NCBI GenBank assembly: GCA_964463135.1
Contig: CAYXBA010000004.1
Location: forward strand, 173,064 to 237,063
Length of the DNA stretch: 64,000 nt
Reading direction: 5' to 3'
DNA from: UBA6898 sp964463135
GTDB lineage: Bacteria; Nitrospirota; Thermodesulfovibrionia; Thermodesulfovibrionales; UBA6898
The notes beneath the pieces are model-generated. The model worked only from the letters and a program-made list of their open reading frames with translations. It was not told the origin of the DNA and searched no databases. This document shows positions 51,556 through 60,965 of the stretch, in pieces. Position 1 is the stretch's first letter; every line of letters begins with the position of its first letter. A program made the position numbers and the translations under genes.

Positions 51556-53237
51556 GTGCGCTTGAAGAGTTTGCTGAGGTCACTGAGCGAATAGAAGATC
51601 CTTGTCGGTCTGCCGTGAGGGCACTGGTCAGGATGCTCGGTCTTTTCGAGGTCCTCAAGAAGCCTTGTAAGCTCGTCAGAAGAAAGGATCTTCTTCCCGC
51701 GGATCGAACCGTGGCATGCGATCCGTGCAGCAAGGTCATAACGCAGCGGCCTTGCCGATGAATGCTCATCGAGAAGTCCAGCGGCAATATCGGATAGGAG
51801 ACCGGCGATGTCGTCCTCTGCGATCTCTGCAGGCACTGCTCTTACAATGACGGTGTTGTTGCCGAAGTCATCGATCTCTATGCCGAAGGTCCTGACGATC
51901 TCTTTATGTTCGAGCAGAACGCGGTATTCCTTACCCGAGACCTGGACCTGCCGGGGGAAGAGGAGCTGCCGGGATTCTGTCTCCATGCCTTTAAGCAGTT
52001 TTTCGAAGAGGATCCTTTCATGGGCAGCATGGTGGTCCAACAGGGTAAGGCCCCCCTTGCCCGAGACAGCAACAAAGGTATCGCCGAGATAGATATGGGG
52101 AAGAGAAGGACGGTATGAGAACTCAAGATTTTCAGCTACGCCGGATGTGCCAAAGGAGACAGGCTGAGAATAGGGCAGGCCCTCTCCTCCCTGCAGCCAC
52201 GGAGCAGCTTCAGCAGCCTGCGGCTGAACGAACTCACCGGTATATTCTTTATGGGCCACCCTGACAACATCCCGCAGATGGGAGACAATGAACCGGTAGA
52301 TTGTTTCCTTATCCTCGAACCTCACCTCTCTCTTGGTCGGGTGCACATTAAAGTCTACCTTCTGCGGGTCAATCTGGAGGAAGAGAAAGAAGATCAGATG
52401 GAGGTCAGGCGGCAAAATGCCTTCATATGCCTTGTACACCGCATGAGCTACAGACTGGTCCTTTATCGGCCGTCTGTTCAGAAATATGAACTGGTGCGAC
52501 CTGGTCTTTCTGAAATTGGAACTGTTCGATACAAAGGCATGCATCGCGAGGCCGTCCATGCTGAACGGAGCCTCTATGAGGCCGCCGAGGAACTCCTCCC
52601 CGTACACCTGCATGATCCTTTCCCTGAACCCTGATGCCTTTGCAAGGCTGATCGTTTCGGTGCTGTCTGTAAAGAGCGAGAAGGCTGTCTCCGGATGCGA
52701 TAGCGCCTCTTTCGTAACAATGTCGATGATATGGGAAAGCTCAGTGCTGTCGGCCTTGAGGAACTTCCTCCTGGCAGGGGTATTGAAAAAGAGATCCTTT
52801 ATTTCGAGTGATGTGCCTGACACCGGCGCATCCTTTATCTCTTTCACCTCGCCGGCCTGAAGCTCAATCGAGAGCCCTGCTGCTGAACCCTTAAGGCCGG
52901 TAACCAGCCTGAGCCGGGAGACAGAGGCGATCGAAGGCAGGGCCTCACCGCGGAACCCCAGTGTGCTGATATTGAAGAGATCGTCATATTCGGTTATCTT
53001 GCTTGTTGCATGACGTTTGAAGCAGAGAAGCGCATCGTCACGGTCCATGCCGATGCCGTTGTCCGAGACCCGCATCAGCCGCTTGCCGCCACGGCTCACC
53101 TCGACCCTGATCTCGGTGCTTCCGGCATCAAGGGAGTTCTCGATGAGCTCTTTTACCACTGATGCTGGCCGCTCGATCACCTCGCCGGCCGAGATCTTGT
53201 TGCAGAGATCTGTAGGAAGAACCGTTATCTTTGGCAT
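51552..53237 (-). CDS. mutL: DNA mismatch repair protein MutL
   Basis: A 561-residue MutL with the GHKL ATPase motifs (ISAGEVIERPASVVKELIENSLDAGS, DNGIGM, TLGFRGEALPSIASVS) and a C-terminal dimerisation domain with LLDHHAAHERILFEKLL and the ACHGSIRGKKILSSDELTRLLEDLEKTEHPDQCPHGRPT zinc-binding/endonuclease elements. It coordinates repair after MutS binding. First gene of the mutL-miaA-hfq-surA-like-methyltransferase series. Confidence 0.96.
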   Translation of the reverse strand: MPKITVLPTDLCNKISAGEVIERPASVVKELIENSLDAGSTEIRVEVSRGGKRLMRVSDNGIGMDRDDALLCFKRHATSKITEYDDLFNISTLGFRGEALPSIASVSRLRLVTGLKGSAAGLSIELQAGEVKEIKDAPVSGTSLEIKDLFFNTPARRKFLKADSTELSHIIDIVTKEALSHPETAFSLFTDSTETISLAKASGFRERIMQVYGEEFLGGLIEAPFSMDGLAMHAFVSNSSNFRKTRSHQFIFLNRRPIKDQSVAHAVYKAYEGILPPDLHLIFFLFLQIDPQKVDFNVHPTKREVRFEDKETIYRFIVSHLRDVVRVAHKEYTGEFVQPQAAEAAPWLQGGEGLPYSQPVSFGTSGVAENLEFSYRPSLPHIYLGDTFVAVSGKGGLTLLDHHAAHERILFEKLLKGMETESRQLLFPRQVQVSGKEYRVLLEHKEIVRTFGIEIDDFGNNTVIVRAVPAEIAEDDIAGLLSDIAAGLLDEHSSARPLRYDLAARIACHGSIRGKKILSSDELTRLLEDLEKTEHPDQCPHGRPTRIFYSLSDLSKLFKRT

Positions 53238-53394
53238 GGGACATTGTACGTATTGACAGGAGCATTTCGCAAGGCATGACCTGCTCGTACCGGCAGTTTC
53301 CTGCAGGGGCGCGCCTTTTCAAAAGCAGGCGGCTTTTTGTATGCTAAACCATTACGCTATGAATAAATCACTGCCCATAAGGGAGGCTGTTCTC

Positions 53395-54651
53395 ATGGAC
53401 ATAAAAGCATATGTGCTCGCAAAGGCAAAAGAGGCAAAGGAGGGCGCGCGTTCTCTCGGAAGGGCATCCTCCGGGCAGAAGAATGCGGCCCTCCTGTCCA
53501 TGGCCGAGGCGCTCAAAAAACGGTCGAAAGAACTGATAAAAGAAAATGCGAAGGACCTCAAATTCGCGCGGGAAAAGGGCCTCTCAAAGGCAATGATCGA
53601 CCGGCTCACCCTGAACCAGAAGCGCATTGATGAGATGGCCCAGGGACTGGCCGAGGTTGCTGCGCTCCCTGATCCTGCAGGAGAAATTGTCAAGATGTGG
53701 CAGCGGCCGAACGGCATGACCGTGGGCAAGATGCGCGTGCCGATCGGCTCGATCGGCATCATTTATGAGTCAAGGCCGAACGTGACCGCAGATGCTACAA
53801 GCCTCTGCCTCAAGGCCGGCAATGCGGTCATTCTGCGCGGCGGCTCCGAGGCTATCAATTCGAACAAGGCGATCGTGAAGATCCTGCGGGACGCAGCAAA
53901 ACAGCAGGGCTTGCATGAGGGGGCGATCACGTTCATCGACCTCCCTGACCGGACAGCGGTCATGGAGATGCTGAAGCTTGAAGGCATTATTGACCTGATC
54001 ATCCCCCGGGGCGGCGAAGGCCTTATCAGGACCGTGACCGAGAACTCACGCATACCCGTGCTCAAGCATTACAAGGGTATCTGCCACGTATTTGTTGACC
54101 GGGATGCTGACCTGCAGATGGCAGGGGATATCTGTTTTAACGCAAAGGTCCAGAGACCGGGCACCTGTAATTCGATGGAGACCATGCTCGTTGACAAAAA
54201 GATCGCAAAGGCGTTTCTGCCTGCAATGCTCAAGAGGTTCAAGGACGCAGGCGTTGCGATCAAGGGATGCCCTGAGACCAGGAAGATCGTCCCTTCTGTT
54301 GATGCGGTCCGGGAGCATGATTTTTATAACGAATATCTTGATCTGGTCCTCAATGTAAGGGTAGTGAAGGACATCGATGCTGCGATGGACCATATTGCGA
54401 CCTACAGTTCAGCCCATTCAGACACCATTGTGACAAAGGACTATGCAAAAGGCATGCGGTTCCTGCGGGAGGTAGACTCCTCTGCCGTGCTGATCAATGC
54501 CTCGACACGCCTGAATGACGGGTACCAGTTCGGCCTCGGCGCAGAGATCGGCATATCGACCGACAAGATCCATGCGCGCGGTCCTATGGGGCTTGAAGAA
54601 CTGACCTGCACCAAGTTCATCGTCCTCGGCAACGGCCAGCTCAGAGAGTGA
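53395..54651 (+). CDS. proA: gamma-glutamyl phosphate reductase
   Basis: A 418-residue ProA (proline biosynthesis, NADPH-dependent reduction to glutamate semialdehyde) with the active-site Cys in KVQRPGTCNSMETMLV and IYESRPNVTADATSLCLKAGNAVILRGGSEA. ATG 53395 is chosen (GGGAGG 8 nt upstream); the frame start at 53341 has no ribosome site. ProB is not in the window. Confidence 0.96.
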   Translation: MDIKAYVLAKAKEAKEGARSLGRASSGQKNAALLSMAEALKKRSKELIKENAKDLKFAREKGLSKAMIDRLTLNQKRIDEMAQGLAEVAALPDPAGEIVKMWQRPNGMTVGKMRVPIGSIGIIYESRPNVTADATSLCLKAGNAVILRGGSEAINSNKAIVKILRDAAKQQGLHEGAITFIDLPDRTAVMEMLKLEGIIDLIIPRGGEGLIRTVTENSRIPVLKHYKGICHVFVDRDADLQMAGDICFNAKVQRPGTCNSMETMLVDKKIAKAFLPAMLKRFKDAGVAIKGCPETRKIVPSVDAVREHDFYNEYLDLVLNVRVVKDIDAAMDHIATYSSAHSDTIVTKDYAKGMRFLREVDSSAVLINASTRLNDGYQFGLGAEIGISTDKIHARGPMGLEELTCTKFIVLGNGQLRE

Positions 54652-54661
54652 GCAGGCCATC

Positions 54662-55372
54662 TTGAAGCTCGGGATATTTGGCGGCACCTTCAATCCTGTT
54701 CACTTCGGTCATCTGCGCGCTGCCGAAGAGGCGCTGGAGCTTGCCGGACTTGATCGTATCCTGTTCATCCCCTCGGGCAACCCGCCCCTCAAGACAGAGG
54801 ACATTGCCCCGGCCCGCCTTCGGTATGAAATGGTAAAACTGGCAATAAGGAATAACCCGCGGTTTGATCTCCTTGACCTTGAATGCAGGACCAGGCAGAA
54901 GTCCTATACGGTGAATACCCTTGAAAAGCTGCGCCGCCTGTACCCGGATGACAGCCTGCATTTCATGCTGGGCATCGATGCCTTTCTCGATATCCCGAAC
55001 TGGTACATGCCGGAGCGCCTCCTCAGCCTGGCAAACTTTCTGGTCCATTCGCGGCCGGGATGCAGGTTCTCTGACCTGTCCGCCTCCCCGTATCTGTCTG
55101 CCGGCAAGGATGTCCTCAGGAAGCTTACTGCCGGGACCATCTCTTCCCATGTCGCAAAGCTCAGGAACGGGAACGCGGTCATGCTCCTCAATATCTCCCC
55201 GGTCAATGTCTCGGCAACCGACATCAGAACCCGCATGGCACAAGGGAAAAGCGTGAAATACCTGTTGCCAGTAGAGGTGGAATCCTATATAATTTCTTAT
55301 AAACTGTATGCATTCAGGAAACCACAGGATAGGGCTGTAAGGCGCGAATGTCGCTCGCAGGAAGAGATCTAG
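54662..55372 (+). CDS. nadD: nicotinate-nucleotide adenylyltransferase
   Basis: A 236-residue NadD with the nucleotidyltransferase motif GGTFNPVHFGHL and the C-terminal SATDIRTRM (SxTxxR). It makes deamido-NAD in NAD synthesis. The start codon is TTG at 54662. About 25 extra residues at the C-terminus overlap the start of rsfS. Confidence 0.94.
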   Translation: MKLGIFGGTFNPVHFGHLRAAEEALELAGLDRILFIPSGNPPLKTEDIAPARLRYEMVKLAIRNNPRFDLLDLECRTRQKSYTVNTLEKLRRLYPDDSLHFMLGIDAFLDIPNWYMPERLLSLANFLVHSRPGCRFSDLSASPYLSAGKDVLRKLTAGTISSHVAKLRNGNAVMLLNISPVNVSATDIRTRMAQGKSVKYLLPVEVESYIISYKLYAFRKPQDRAVRRECRSQEEI

Positions 55373-55743
55373 CCCTCAAGGCAGCAGAAGCAGCTCTCCA
55401 GAAAAAGGCCCAGGCACCGGTAATTCTTGAACTCATTGGTCTTACGGTCATTGCCGATTATTTTGTGATCTGTTCCGGGGAAAGCACCACCCAGGTAAAG
55501 GCGATCACTGACTTCATAGAGCATGAGCTCCTGCTGCAGGGCAGCAGGCCTATCGGCAGGGAAGGCATCAATTACGGCCATTGGGCCCTGCTTGATTATG
55601 GGGATGTGGTCATACATGTATTCGAAGGGGAGACGCGTGAATACTACAGCCTCGAAAAACTCTGGATGGATGCAAAGACCATAGAAGTCCATGAAGATCA
55701 ATCTGATATGGGTGGGAAAGACAAAAGAGCCGTTCATTCATGA
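55348..55743 (+). CDS. rsfS: ribosome silencing factor RsfS
   Basis: A 131-residue RsfS/Iojap protein (ADYFVICSGESTTQVKAI; GYGHWALLDYGDVVIHVF-like core, here NYGHWALLDYGDVVIHVFEGETREYYSLEKLW). It binds L14 and blocks subunit joining under nutrient limitation. It overlaps nadD by 25 nt and rlmH by 53 nt, a typical tight series. Confidence 0.95.
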   Translation: MSLAGRDLALKAAEAALQKKAQAPVILELIGLTVIADYFVICSGESTTQVKAITDFIEHELLLQGSRPIGREGINYGHWALLDYGDVVIHVFEGETREYYSLEKLWMDAKTIEVHEDQSDMGGKDKRAVHS

Positions 55744-56131
55744 GGGGCTGCAGAAATACCTGAAGCTCCTGAAGCCCTATGCAGATGTGGTTATAACTGA
55801 GATCAGGGAAGAAAAGGTAAAGGACATCAGCAGAATGCTGGCCAAGGAAAGCGGACGCATACAGGACCTCAAGACCCCCTACATGCTGCTCGATGAAAAG
55901 GGAGAGACCCTCGACTCTGTTGAGTTCGCCAGGTTTATCGAAAAACAGGGGTCTTCAGCAACATTTCTTCTCGGCGGCGCGTACGGCGTGTCTGAGGACG
56001 TAAAGGCCAGGGCAGCAAAGAAGATCAGGCTATCATCCATGACCCTTACCCATGAGATGTCCCGGCTCATCTTTCTTGAACAGCTTTACCGCGCCTTTAC
56101 CATTCTGCAGAAAAGAGGTTATCATCACTGA
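55691..56131 (+). CDS. rlmH: 23S rRNA (pseudouridine1915-N3)-methyltransferase
   Basis: A 146-residue SPOUT methyltransferase with the knot motif FLLGGAYGVSEDV, LSSMTLTHEMSRLIFLEQLYRAFTILQKRGYHH at the C-terminus. It methylates pseudouridine 1915 in helix 69. Its stop overlaps the next start by one base. Confidence 0.96.
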   Translation: MKINLIWVGKTKEPFIHEGLQKYLKLLKPYADVVITEIREEKVKDISRMLAKESGRIQDLKTPYMLLDEKGETLDSVEFARFIEKQGSSATFLLGGAYGVSEDVKARAAKKIRLSSMTLTHEMSRLIFLEQLYRAFTILQKRGYHH

Positions 56132-57444
56132 TGGGCAAGCTATCGATCTTGTTATTCGTTCTCTTCATTTTTGCGCTTTCACTCTTTTCATTCGCCAACC
56201 ATGGCGCCGTTACCGTCTCGATACCTTTCGGCCCGGTCTATGAGGTCCAGAAGCTGGCCCTTATCCTCTTTTCAATGGCAATCGGTGTTTTTATCACGTT
56301 CATTTTTTTTACGATCAGGGATACAAAAAAGTTCATTGACAACTGGCAGTACCAGAAAAAACAGAAGCAGGAGAGCAAGGTCCAGCATCTCTATTCCAAG
56401 GCGCTGAATTCCCTTCTTGCAAAGAATGCGGAGGCTGCAACAGAAGCGCTCGAAGATATCCTGAAGGAAGAGCCCGACCATATTGACGCCCTTCTCCGCC
56501 TCGGCGACATCGCAGCAGCAGATGACTTTCAGAAGGCCAATTCCCGCTATCAGCGTGCGCGTGAACTGGAGCCAAAAAGGATCGAGACCCTTTTTGCACT
56601 CGATAGCCTGCTCGAAAAATCGGGGAGATGGTCTGAGGCTCTGCGGTATCTTGACGAGATCCTCGACATTGACGATGCAAATCTGACAGCATTGTACCGG
56701 AAGCGCGAGATCCTCGAAAAGCAGGGCAGGTGGGATGATGTTGTCTCCCTCCAGAAGTCTATCCTCAAGCACGAGCATTCGGAAAAAGACAAAAAACGCG
56801 AGCATGAGAATCTTATCGGCTATGAATATGAATATGGTCGCCACAGCCTTGAGAACGGACAGCTCGAAAAGGCAAAAAAGGCATTCAGGAACGTCCTGAG
56901 GACCGAAAAAGACTTTGTGCCTGCGATCCTCGGCCTTGCCGAGGTACTGCTGCAGGAGGGCGAAAGCGAAGAGGCGATCAATCTGCTCGAAAATGCCTAT
57001 GCATCCACAGAGTCCAAGATCCTGCTTGCCCGTCTTGAGGACCTGCTGATCAGCATCAGCGAACCCTCCCGTTTGATCCGCATATACAGAAGCGGCATCT
57101 CCCGCAACCCCAATGACCCTGTCACCAAGTTCTTCTTAGGCAAGCTCTTCCACAGGCTTGAGATGATCGACGACTCATTTGATACGCTTTCGGGCATCGA
57201 TACAGGCGGCGCTGCATACCCTGAGCTCCATCTGCTCATGGGCAATCTTTATATGAAAAAGAGACAGCTCGAAAAGGCTGTACAGGAATTCAAAAAAGCA
57301 GCAGACATCAAGACCGCGTTCAGGCTGCCCTACTGCTGCAGCCATTGCGGGTACCGTGCTGACGACTGGTCAGGCCGCTGTCCTGACTGCAGGGACTGGT
57401 CAACCTATCAGTTCAACCTTGACGGCACCTGCAAGCGGGCATAA
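56131..57444 (+). CDS. lapB: LapA-LapB fusion: membrane domain, TPRs and rubredoxin-like metal site
   Basis: A 437-residue protein. Residues 1-75 form a LapA-like (DUF1049) unit with two membrane helices (LSILLFVLFIFALSLFSFANHG; LALILFSMAIGVFITFIFFTI). They are followed by TPR repeats (about 90-390) and a C-terminal rubredoxin-type site CSHCGYRADDWSGRCPDC. LapB controls lipopolysaccharide synthesis by regulating LpxC turnover; LapA is normally encoded separately upstream. The fusion order matches an operon merger. Confidence 0.9.
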   Translation: MGKLSILLFVLFIFALSLFSFANHGAVTVSIPFGPVYEVQKLALILFSMAIGVFITFIFFTIRDTKKFIDNWQYQKKQKQESKVQHLYSKALNSLLAKNAEAATEALEDILKEEPDHIDALLRLGDIAAADDFQKANSRYQRARELEPKRIETLFALDSLLEKSGRWSEALRYLDEILDIDDANLTALYRKREILEKQGRWDDVVSLQKSILKHEHSEKDKKREHENLIGYEYEYGRHSLENGQLEKAKKAFRNVLRTEKDFVPAILGLAEVLLQEGESEEAINLLENAYASTESKILLARLEDLLISISEPSRLIRIYRSGISRNPNDPVTKFFLGKLFHRLEMIDDSFDTLSGIDTGGAAYPELHLLMGNLYMKKRQLEKAVQEFKKAADIKTAFRLPYCCSHCGYRADDWSGRCPDCRDWSTYQFNLDGTCKRA

Positions 57445-57510
57445 CAAATCAGTGCAAGTCATGAATGCCAGTGATTCATGCAAAGTTAAGTCACGTTACA
57501 GACGGCAGTG

Positions 57511-57540
57511 TTGTCATTCCGGCTTGACCGGAATCTTTCT
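57511..57540. repeat. interspersed palindromic repeat, second copy
   Basis: It matches 13070-13099 in 28 of 30 positions; the core is the inverted pair ATTCCGG/CCGGAAT around CTTGA. It ends 6 bases before the start codon of the nif3-like gene. Confidence 0.75.
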
Positions 57541-57546
57541 GTCGGC

Positions 57547-58308
57547 ATGAAAAACATCCCGCTCAATAAACTTGTACCCTTCCTGAACAAAGAACTGAGA
57601 CTTTCTGAATTCCCCAAGGACGAAAGCGCCAACGGCCTCCAGGTCGAGGGCTCGGCAACGGTCGGCAATATCGGTCTTGCTGTCGATGCCTGCGATCATG
57701 TCTTTCGGGTTGCTGCTGAAAAGAAGATCGACTTTCTTATTGTCCATCACGGCCTTATATGGGGAGGCATCCGGTCCATCGATGGCATCATGAAAAAGAG
57801 GGTCAAGGCACTCCTTGATGCAGACATCTCGCTGTATGCCTGCCACCTTCCCCTTGACTGGCATCCTGCTTACGGCAACAATGCCGAGCTTCTCAGGATC
57901 CTTGCGATCAGGAGAATGGGGGAGTTCGGCGAATACCACGGGAAAAGGATCGGATATTGGGGCAGTCTGACAAAAGAACTTTCCCTGAAAGATTTTATGA
58001 GCAGGGTGGACAGGACACTGGACACAAGATCGACTGCGCTCAGTTTCGGAAAAAAAGTGAAGAAGGTCGGCATTGTCTCCGGCGGAGGCTGGTCTGCGAT
58101 CTACGATGCGGAAAAGACAGGGATAGACACCCTCCTTGTGGGCGAGCCTTCACACAGTGCGTACACTCTTGCAGAGGAGATGAAGCTGAATGTCGTCTTT
58201 GCAGGCCACTATGCCACAGAGACCGTCGGGGTGAAGGCTGTCGGCAATATGATCAGGAAGAAGTTCGGTCTCAGGACCGAATTCATTGACCATCCAACAG
58301 GGCTCTAG
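57547..58308 (+). CDS. Nif3-like dinuclear-metal protein
   Basis: A 253-residue NIF3/YqfO-family protein with metal-binding motifs FLIVHHGLIWGG, YACHLPLDWHPAYGNN and the C-terminal AGHYATETVGVKA. Homologues include GTP cyclohydrolase-like proteins, but the general function is uncertain. ATG 57547 has no Shine-Dalgarno because repeat DNA occupies the region right upstream. Confidence 0.88.
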   Translation: MKNIPLNKLVPFLNKELRLSEFPKDESANGLQVEGSATVGNIGLAVDACDHVFRVAAEKKIDFLIVHHGLIWGGIRSIDGIMKKRVKALLDADISLYACHLPLDWHPAYGNNAELLRILAIRRMGEFGEYHGKRIGYWGSLTKELSLKDFMSRVDRTLDTRSTALSFGKKVKKVGIVSGGGWSAIYDAEKTGIDTLLVGEPSHSAYTLAEEMKLNVVFAGHYATETVGVKAVGNMIRKKFGLRTEFIDHPTGL

Positions 58309-58719
58309 ATGAAACTCCTGATGTTCTACACCAAAGAATGGTGGTACAAGACCGCATCAAAGACCCTTGAGACTGCGCCGGATATCGAGATCGAAGAGTC
58401 CATGCCTGATGCGGTTGTCTTCTTCTTTCACTGCGAGGCAGAGGATGAGGAAAAATATGGCAGTGTCTGTGAAAAATTCGTAAAGAACGTCAAGTGGCTT
58501 GCAGGAAAGTTCAGCACAAAGAATGTCGTGCTCCACTCCTTCAATCACCTCTCGTCAAGCAAATCCTCTCCCGAGTTTGCCAAGCGCCTGCTTGATGATG
58601 TGATCATCAGGCTCGAACGCACCGGGTACACGGTCATGCAGACCCCCTTCGGTTATTTCCATGAGTTCAAGATGCATGTTGCAGGCGATTCCCTCGCAAA
58701 AGTCTTCAAAGAATTTTAA
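58309..58719 (+). CDS. free-standing archaeal-type Thr-tRNA editing domain
   Basis: A 136-residue protein resembling the N-terminal editing domain of archaeal threonyl-tRNA synthetase (MKLLMFYTKEWWYKTASKTLE; LHSFNHLSSSKSSPEFAKRLL; QTPFGYFHEFKMHVAGDSLAKVFKEF). This D-tyrosyl-tRNA deacylase-like fold removes serine from tRNA-Thr, or D-amino acids, in trans. It starts immediately at the nif3 stop and overlaps the next gene (TAATG). A stand-alone form in a bacterium is unusual. I did not search for a bacterial ThrRS lacking editing. Confidence 0.8.
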   Translation: MKLLMFYTKEWWYKTASKTLETAPDIEIEESMPDAVVFFFHCEAEDEEKYGSVCEKFVKNVKWLAGKFSTKNVVLHSFNHLSSSKSSPEFAKRLLDDVIIRLERTGYTVMQTPFGYFHEFKMHVAGDSLAKVFKEF

Positions 58720-59414
58720 TGCCGCATTATAGTATTCGTCCTGCAGCCATCAATCCTGGCCTCACCGGGCAATGGGATGGGTCAGCATGGAATCAGGCCG
58801 AAACACTTGAGCTTATTCATTTCCGTCCCGAGGGGACCGATCACAGACCCGAAACAACCGCACGGCTTCTGTACAACCCGGATGGCATCTTCGGCATCTT
58901 TAACGTCAAGGACCGTTATGTAAGAAGCATTCAAACTGAATTCCTGTCGCCTGTGTACAAAGACAGTTGCATAGAATTCTTTGTTAAACCGAAGCAGGAG
59001 AGAGGATATTTCAATTTTGAATTTAACTGCGGCGGCGCCCTGCTCTGCAGCTATATTATTGATCCGACACGAACGCCTGAAGGCTTTCGCGATTTTGTGA
59101 AGCTCTCAGAAGGAGACGCAAGGCAGGTCCGGATCTATCATTCCATGCCTGAGATCGTAGAGCCGGAAATCACTGAGCCGGTAACGTGGATTCTTGAGTT
59201 CTTTATCCCCTTCAGCCTGCTCGAAAAATATGTCGGTTCATTGGGCAATGTCAAAGGTCAGTCCTGGCACGCCAATTTCTACAAATGCGGGGATGAGACC
59301 TCGCATCCCCACTGGGCCTCATGGACGCCCTTGTCGGAGAAGAACTTCCACGCGCCGGACTGCTTTGGAAGAATTGATTTTGGGCAGCTGTCAGCCCGGC
59401 TGCAGACTTTATGA
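58719..59414 (+). CDS. carbohydrate-binding family 9-like protein
   Basis: A 231-residue beta-sandwich protein resembling the CBM9-like/DOMON-type domain (WNQAETLELIHFRPEG, KDSCIEFFVKPKQERGYFNFEFNCGGALL, SWHANFYKCGDETSHPHWASWTPL). No signal peptide is present. Related domains bind carbohydrates; the ligand and the link to the tRNA-editing protein are unknown. It is the last gene of the plus-strand series, and converges within 5 bases on the next gene. Confidence 0.8.
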   Translation: MPHYSIRPAAINPGLTGQWDGSAWNQAETLELIHFRPEGTDHRPETTARLLYNPDGIFGIFNVKDRYVRSIQTEFLSPVYKDSCIEFFVKPKQERGYFNFEFNCGGALLCSYIIDPTRTPEGFRDFVKLSEGDARQVRIYHSMPEIVEPEITEPVTWILEFFIPFSLLEKYVGSLGNVKGQSWHANFYKCGDETSHPHWASWTPLSEKNFHAPDCFGRIDFGQLSARLQTL

Positions 59415-59419
59415 CAAGG

Positions 59420-60844
59420 TCAGCGCCGGCCCTGGTCATGAGGCGCCCTGATGAGGACCTCAGCACTTGCAGCATTGCCTGCTCTATCCGTCGCAGTTAC
59501 GATTACCGTATAGACAACTCCGTCCTTGTCCCCCGGCCCTGCTGTCCTGAGCTGTAGCACGATGACCCCGGCTGACCGGTCAATTTTCACAATATCATAA
59601 TCCGGGATGATCTTGCGTTTTTTAATCAGCGGCAGTTGATTGCTCGTAACCTGCACCTGCAGCGTCACCGGCAACCCGCTGTTGTCGTGGGCATTTGCGC
59701 TGATGGTCACCAGCTTCATCTTCCCCTTCGGCGGCCAGATAATGGTCGTGGATGCTGAAGGAGCCAGGGTCGGCGCAATGGTGTCTACAACAGTGACCAA
59801 TATATCTGCTGAAACGATATGGATGCCGTCGCTGACCTCCAGTGTCAGGGAATGGGGTCCGAGCGGCAGCCCGCCCGTGATCACATGTTCCGGCAATTGA
59901 ACAGGGTTTCCGCCGAGCATAGTAGGAATAACTCCCTCTGCCAGGACGGTTGCTCCCTTTAGCCATCGGCAGGAAATTACATCTCCGTCAAAATCTGCGG
60001 CACTGCCATGCAGAAGAATATTCTCCCCGACCTGGAAAATGCCGCCGCCGGAAGGTGCAGATACCGGAGCAGAATTCTCAACGGAAAGCTCCATGGTGTC
60101 AGTTGCTGCTGTGGTCCCGTCAGACACTTCCAGCGTGAGCAGATGAGTTCCCAGGGACAAGCGTGGAATTGAGGCAAGGGAGAGCGCGGCGCTGCCGGAC
60201 CCTGCAACAGGCGTTGACGGCAGCAGCTCTGTTGTGCCTTCCAGCCAGCGGTAGGTCAAGGCATCCCCGTCCTGATCAACTGCATTGCCCTGCAGAATAA
60301 TATTGTTCTGATCCTGGCCTGCCAGATGTATATTCGGTCCTGCATCTGCGGTCGGCGGTGTATTGACAGAAACGGGATAGGGATCAACGGTTGTCTCACC
60401 TAACAGTCTTGCTGCCCAGAAATGCGCGCCGCTTCCCTGGCCGAGATCGGAGAAGGTAAATTCTATCAGATGATTAATCGGAATGCCGGTATAGGTCTGC
60501 GTAACGGTTCTCTGCCATTGGCCGGATGATGTGCTGAGCCAGTTAAAACCGCCTCCCGCTATTACGCTGCCCTCATCTCTGATCGCCCAGCTGGATGCTA
60601 CATCGTCGTTCGTATACGCTGCGTCGGTTACCGTAGCATTGATGTCAAACGGGATGCCGATAAAAACTTTGCAGGGCGCCTCCAGCCGGTAGGTCGTCTG
60701 CCCATAAATATCTGTCCACTGAGCTGACCAGATATCCGTGTCAAGACAGCTGTCATCGACCGTGCAGGGACATACTGCTGAGGCAGGACTACTGAAAATG
60801 AATGGCATAAGCAGGGCAGCCAATATAATCAGATTTCTTTTCAT
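59420..60844 (-). CDS. exported protein with Ig/PKD-like repeats
   Basis: A 474-residue protein with a signal peptide (NLIILAALLMPFIFSSPASA), an N-terminal beta domain (TYRLEAPCKVFIGIPFDINATVTD), and Ig/PKD-like repeats (ADAGPNIHLAGQDQNNIILQGNAVDQDGDALTYRWLEG; LHGSAADFDGDVISCRWLKG), then a final beta domain. ATG 60844 follows GAGGAGG; the frame to 60946 is not used. It is probably a surface or secreted structural protein. No function recognised. Confidence 0.75.
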   Translation of the reverse strand: MKRNLIILAALLMPFIFSSPASAVCPCTVDDSCLDTDIWSAQWTDIYGQTTYRLEAPCKVFIGIPFDINATVTDAAYTNDDVASSWAIRDEGSVIAGGGFNWLSTSSGQWQRTVTQTYTGIPINHLIEFTFSDLGQGSGAHFWAARLLGETTVDPYPVSVNTPPTADAGPNIHLAGQDQNNIILQGNAVDQDGDALTYRWLEGTTELLPSTPVAGSGSAALSLASIPRLSLGTHLLTLEVSDGTTAATDTMELSVENSAPVSAPSGGGIFQVGENILLHGSAADFDGDVISCRWLKGATVLAEGVIPTMLGGNPVQLPEHVITGGLPLGPHSLTLEVSDGIHIVSADILVTVVDTIAPTLAPSASTTIIWPPKGKMKLVTISANAHDNSGLPVTLQVQVTSNQLPLIKKRKIIPDYDIVKIDRSAGVIVLQLRTAGPGDKDGVVYTVIVTATDRAGNAASAEVLIRAPHDQGRR

Positions 60845-60965
60845 GTCAAATCCTCCTCTATGCCCCTTGTTGCCGCGATCGTGCTGGTGGACGCGATATC
60901 GTCTTACACATAACTTCATTTTCGCTCCAGCACTGAATATTGTCAATATGACAAAAACTTACTAA

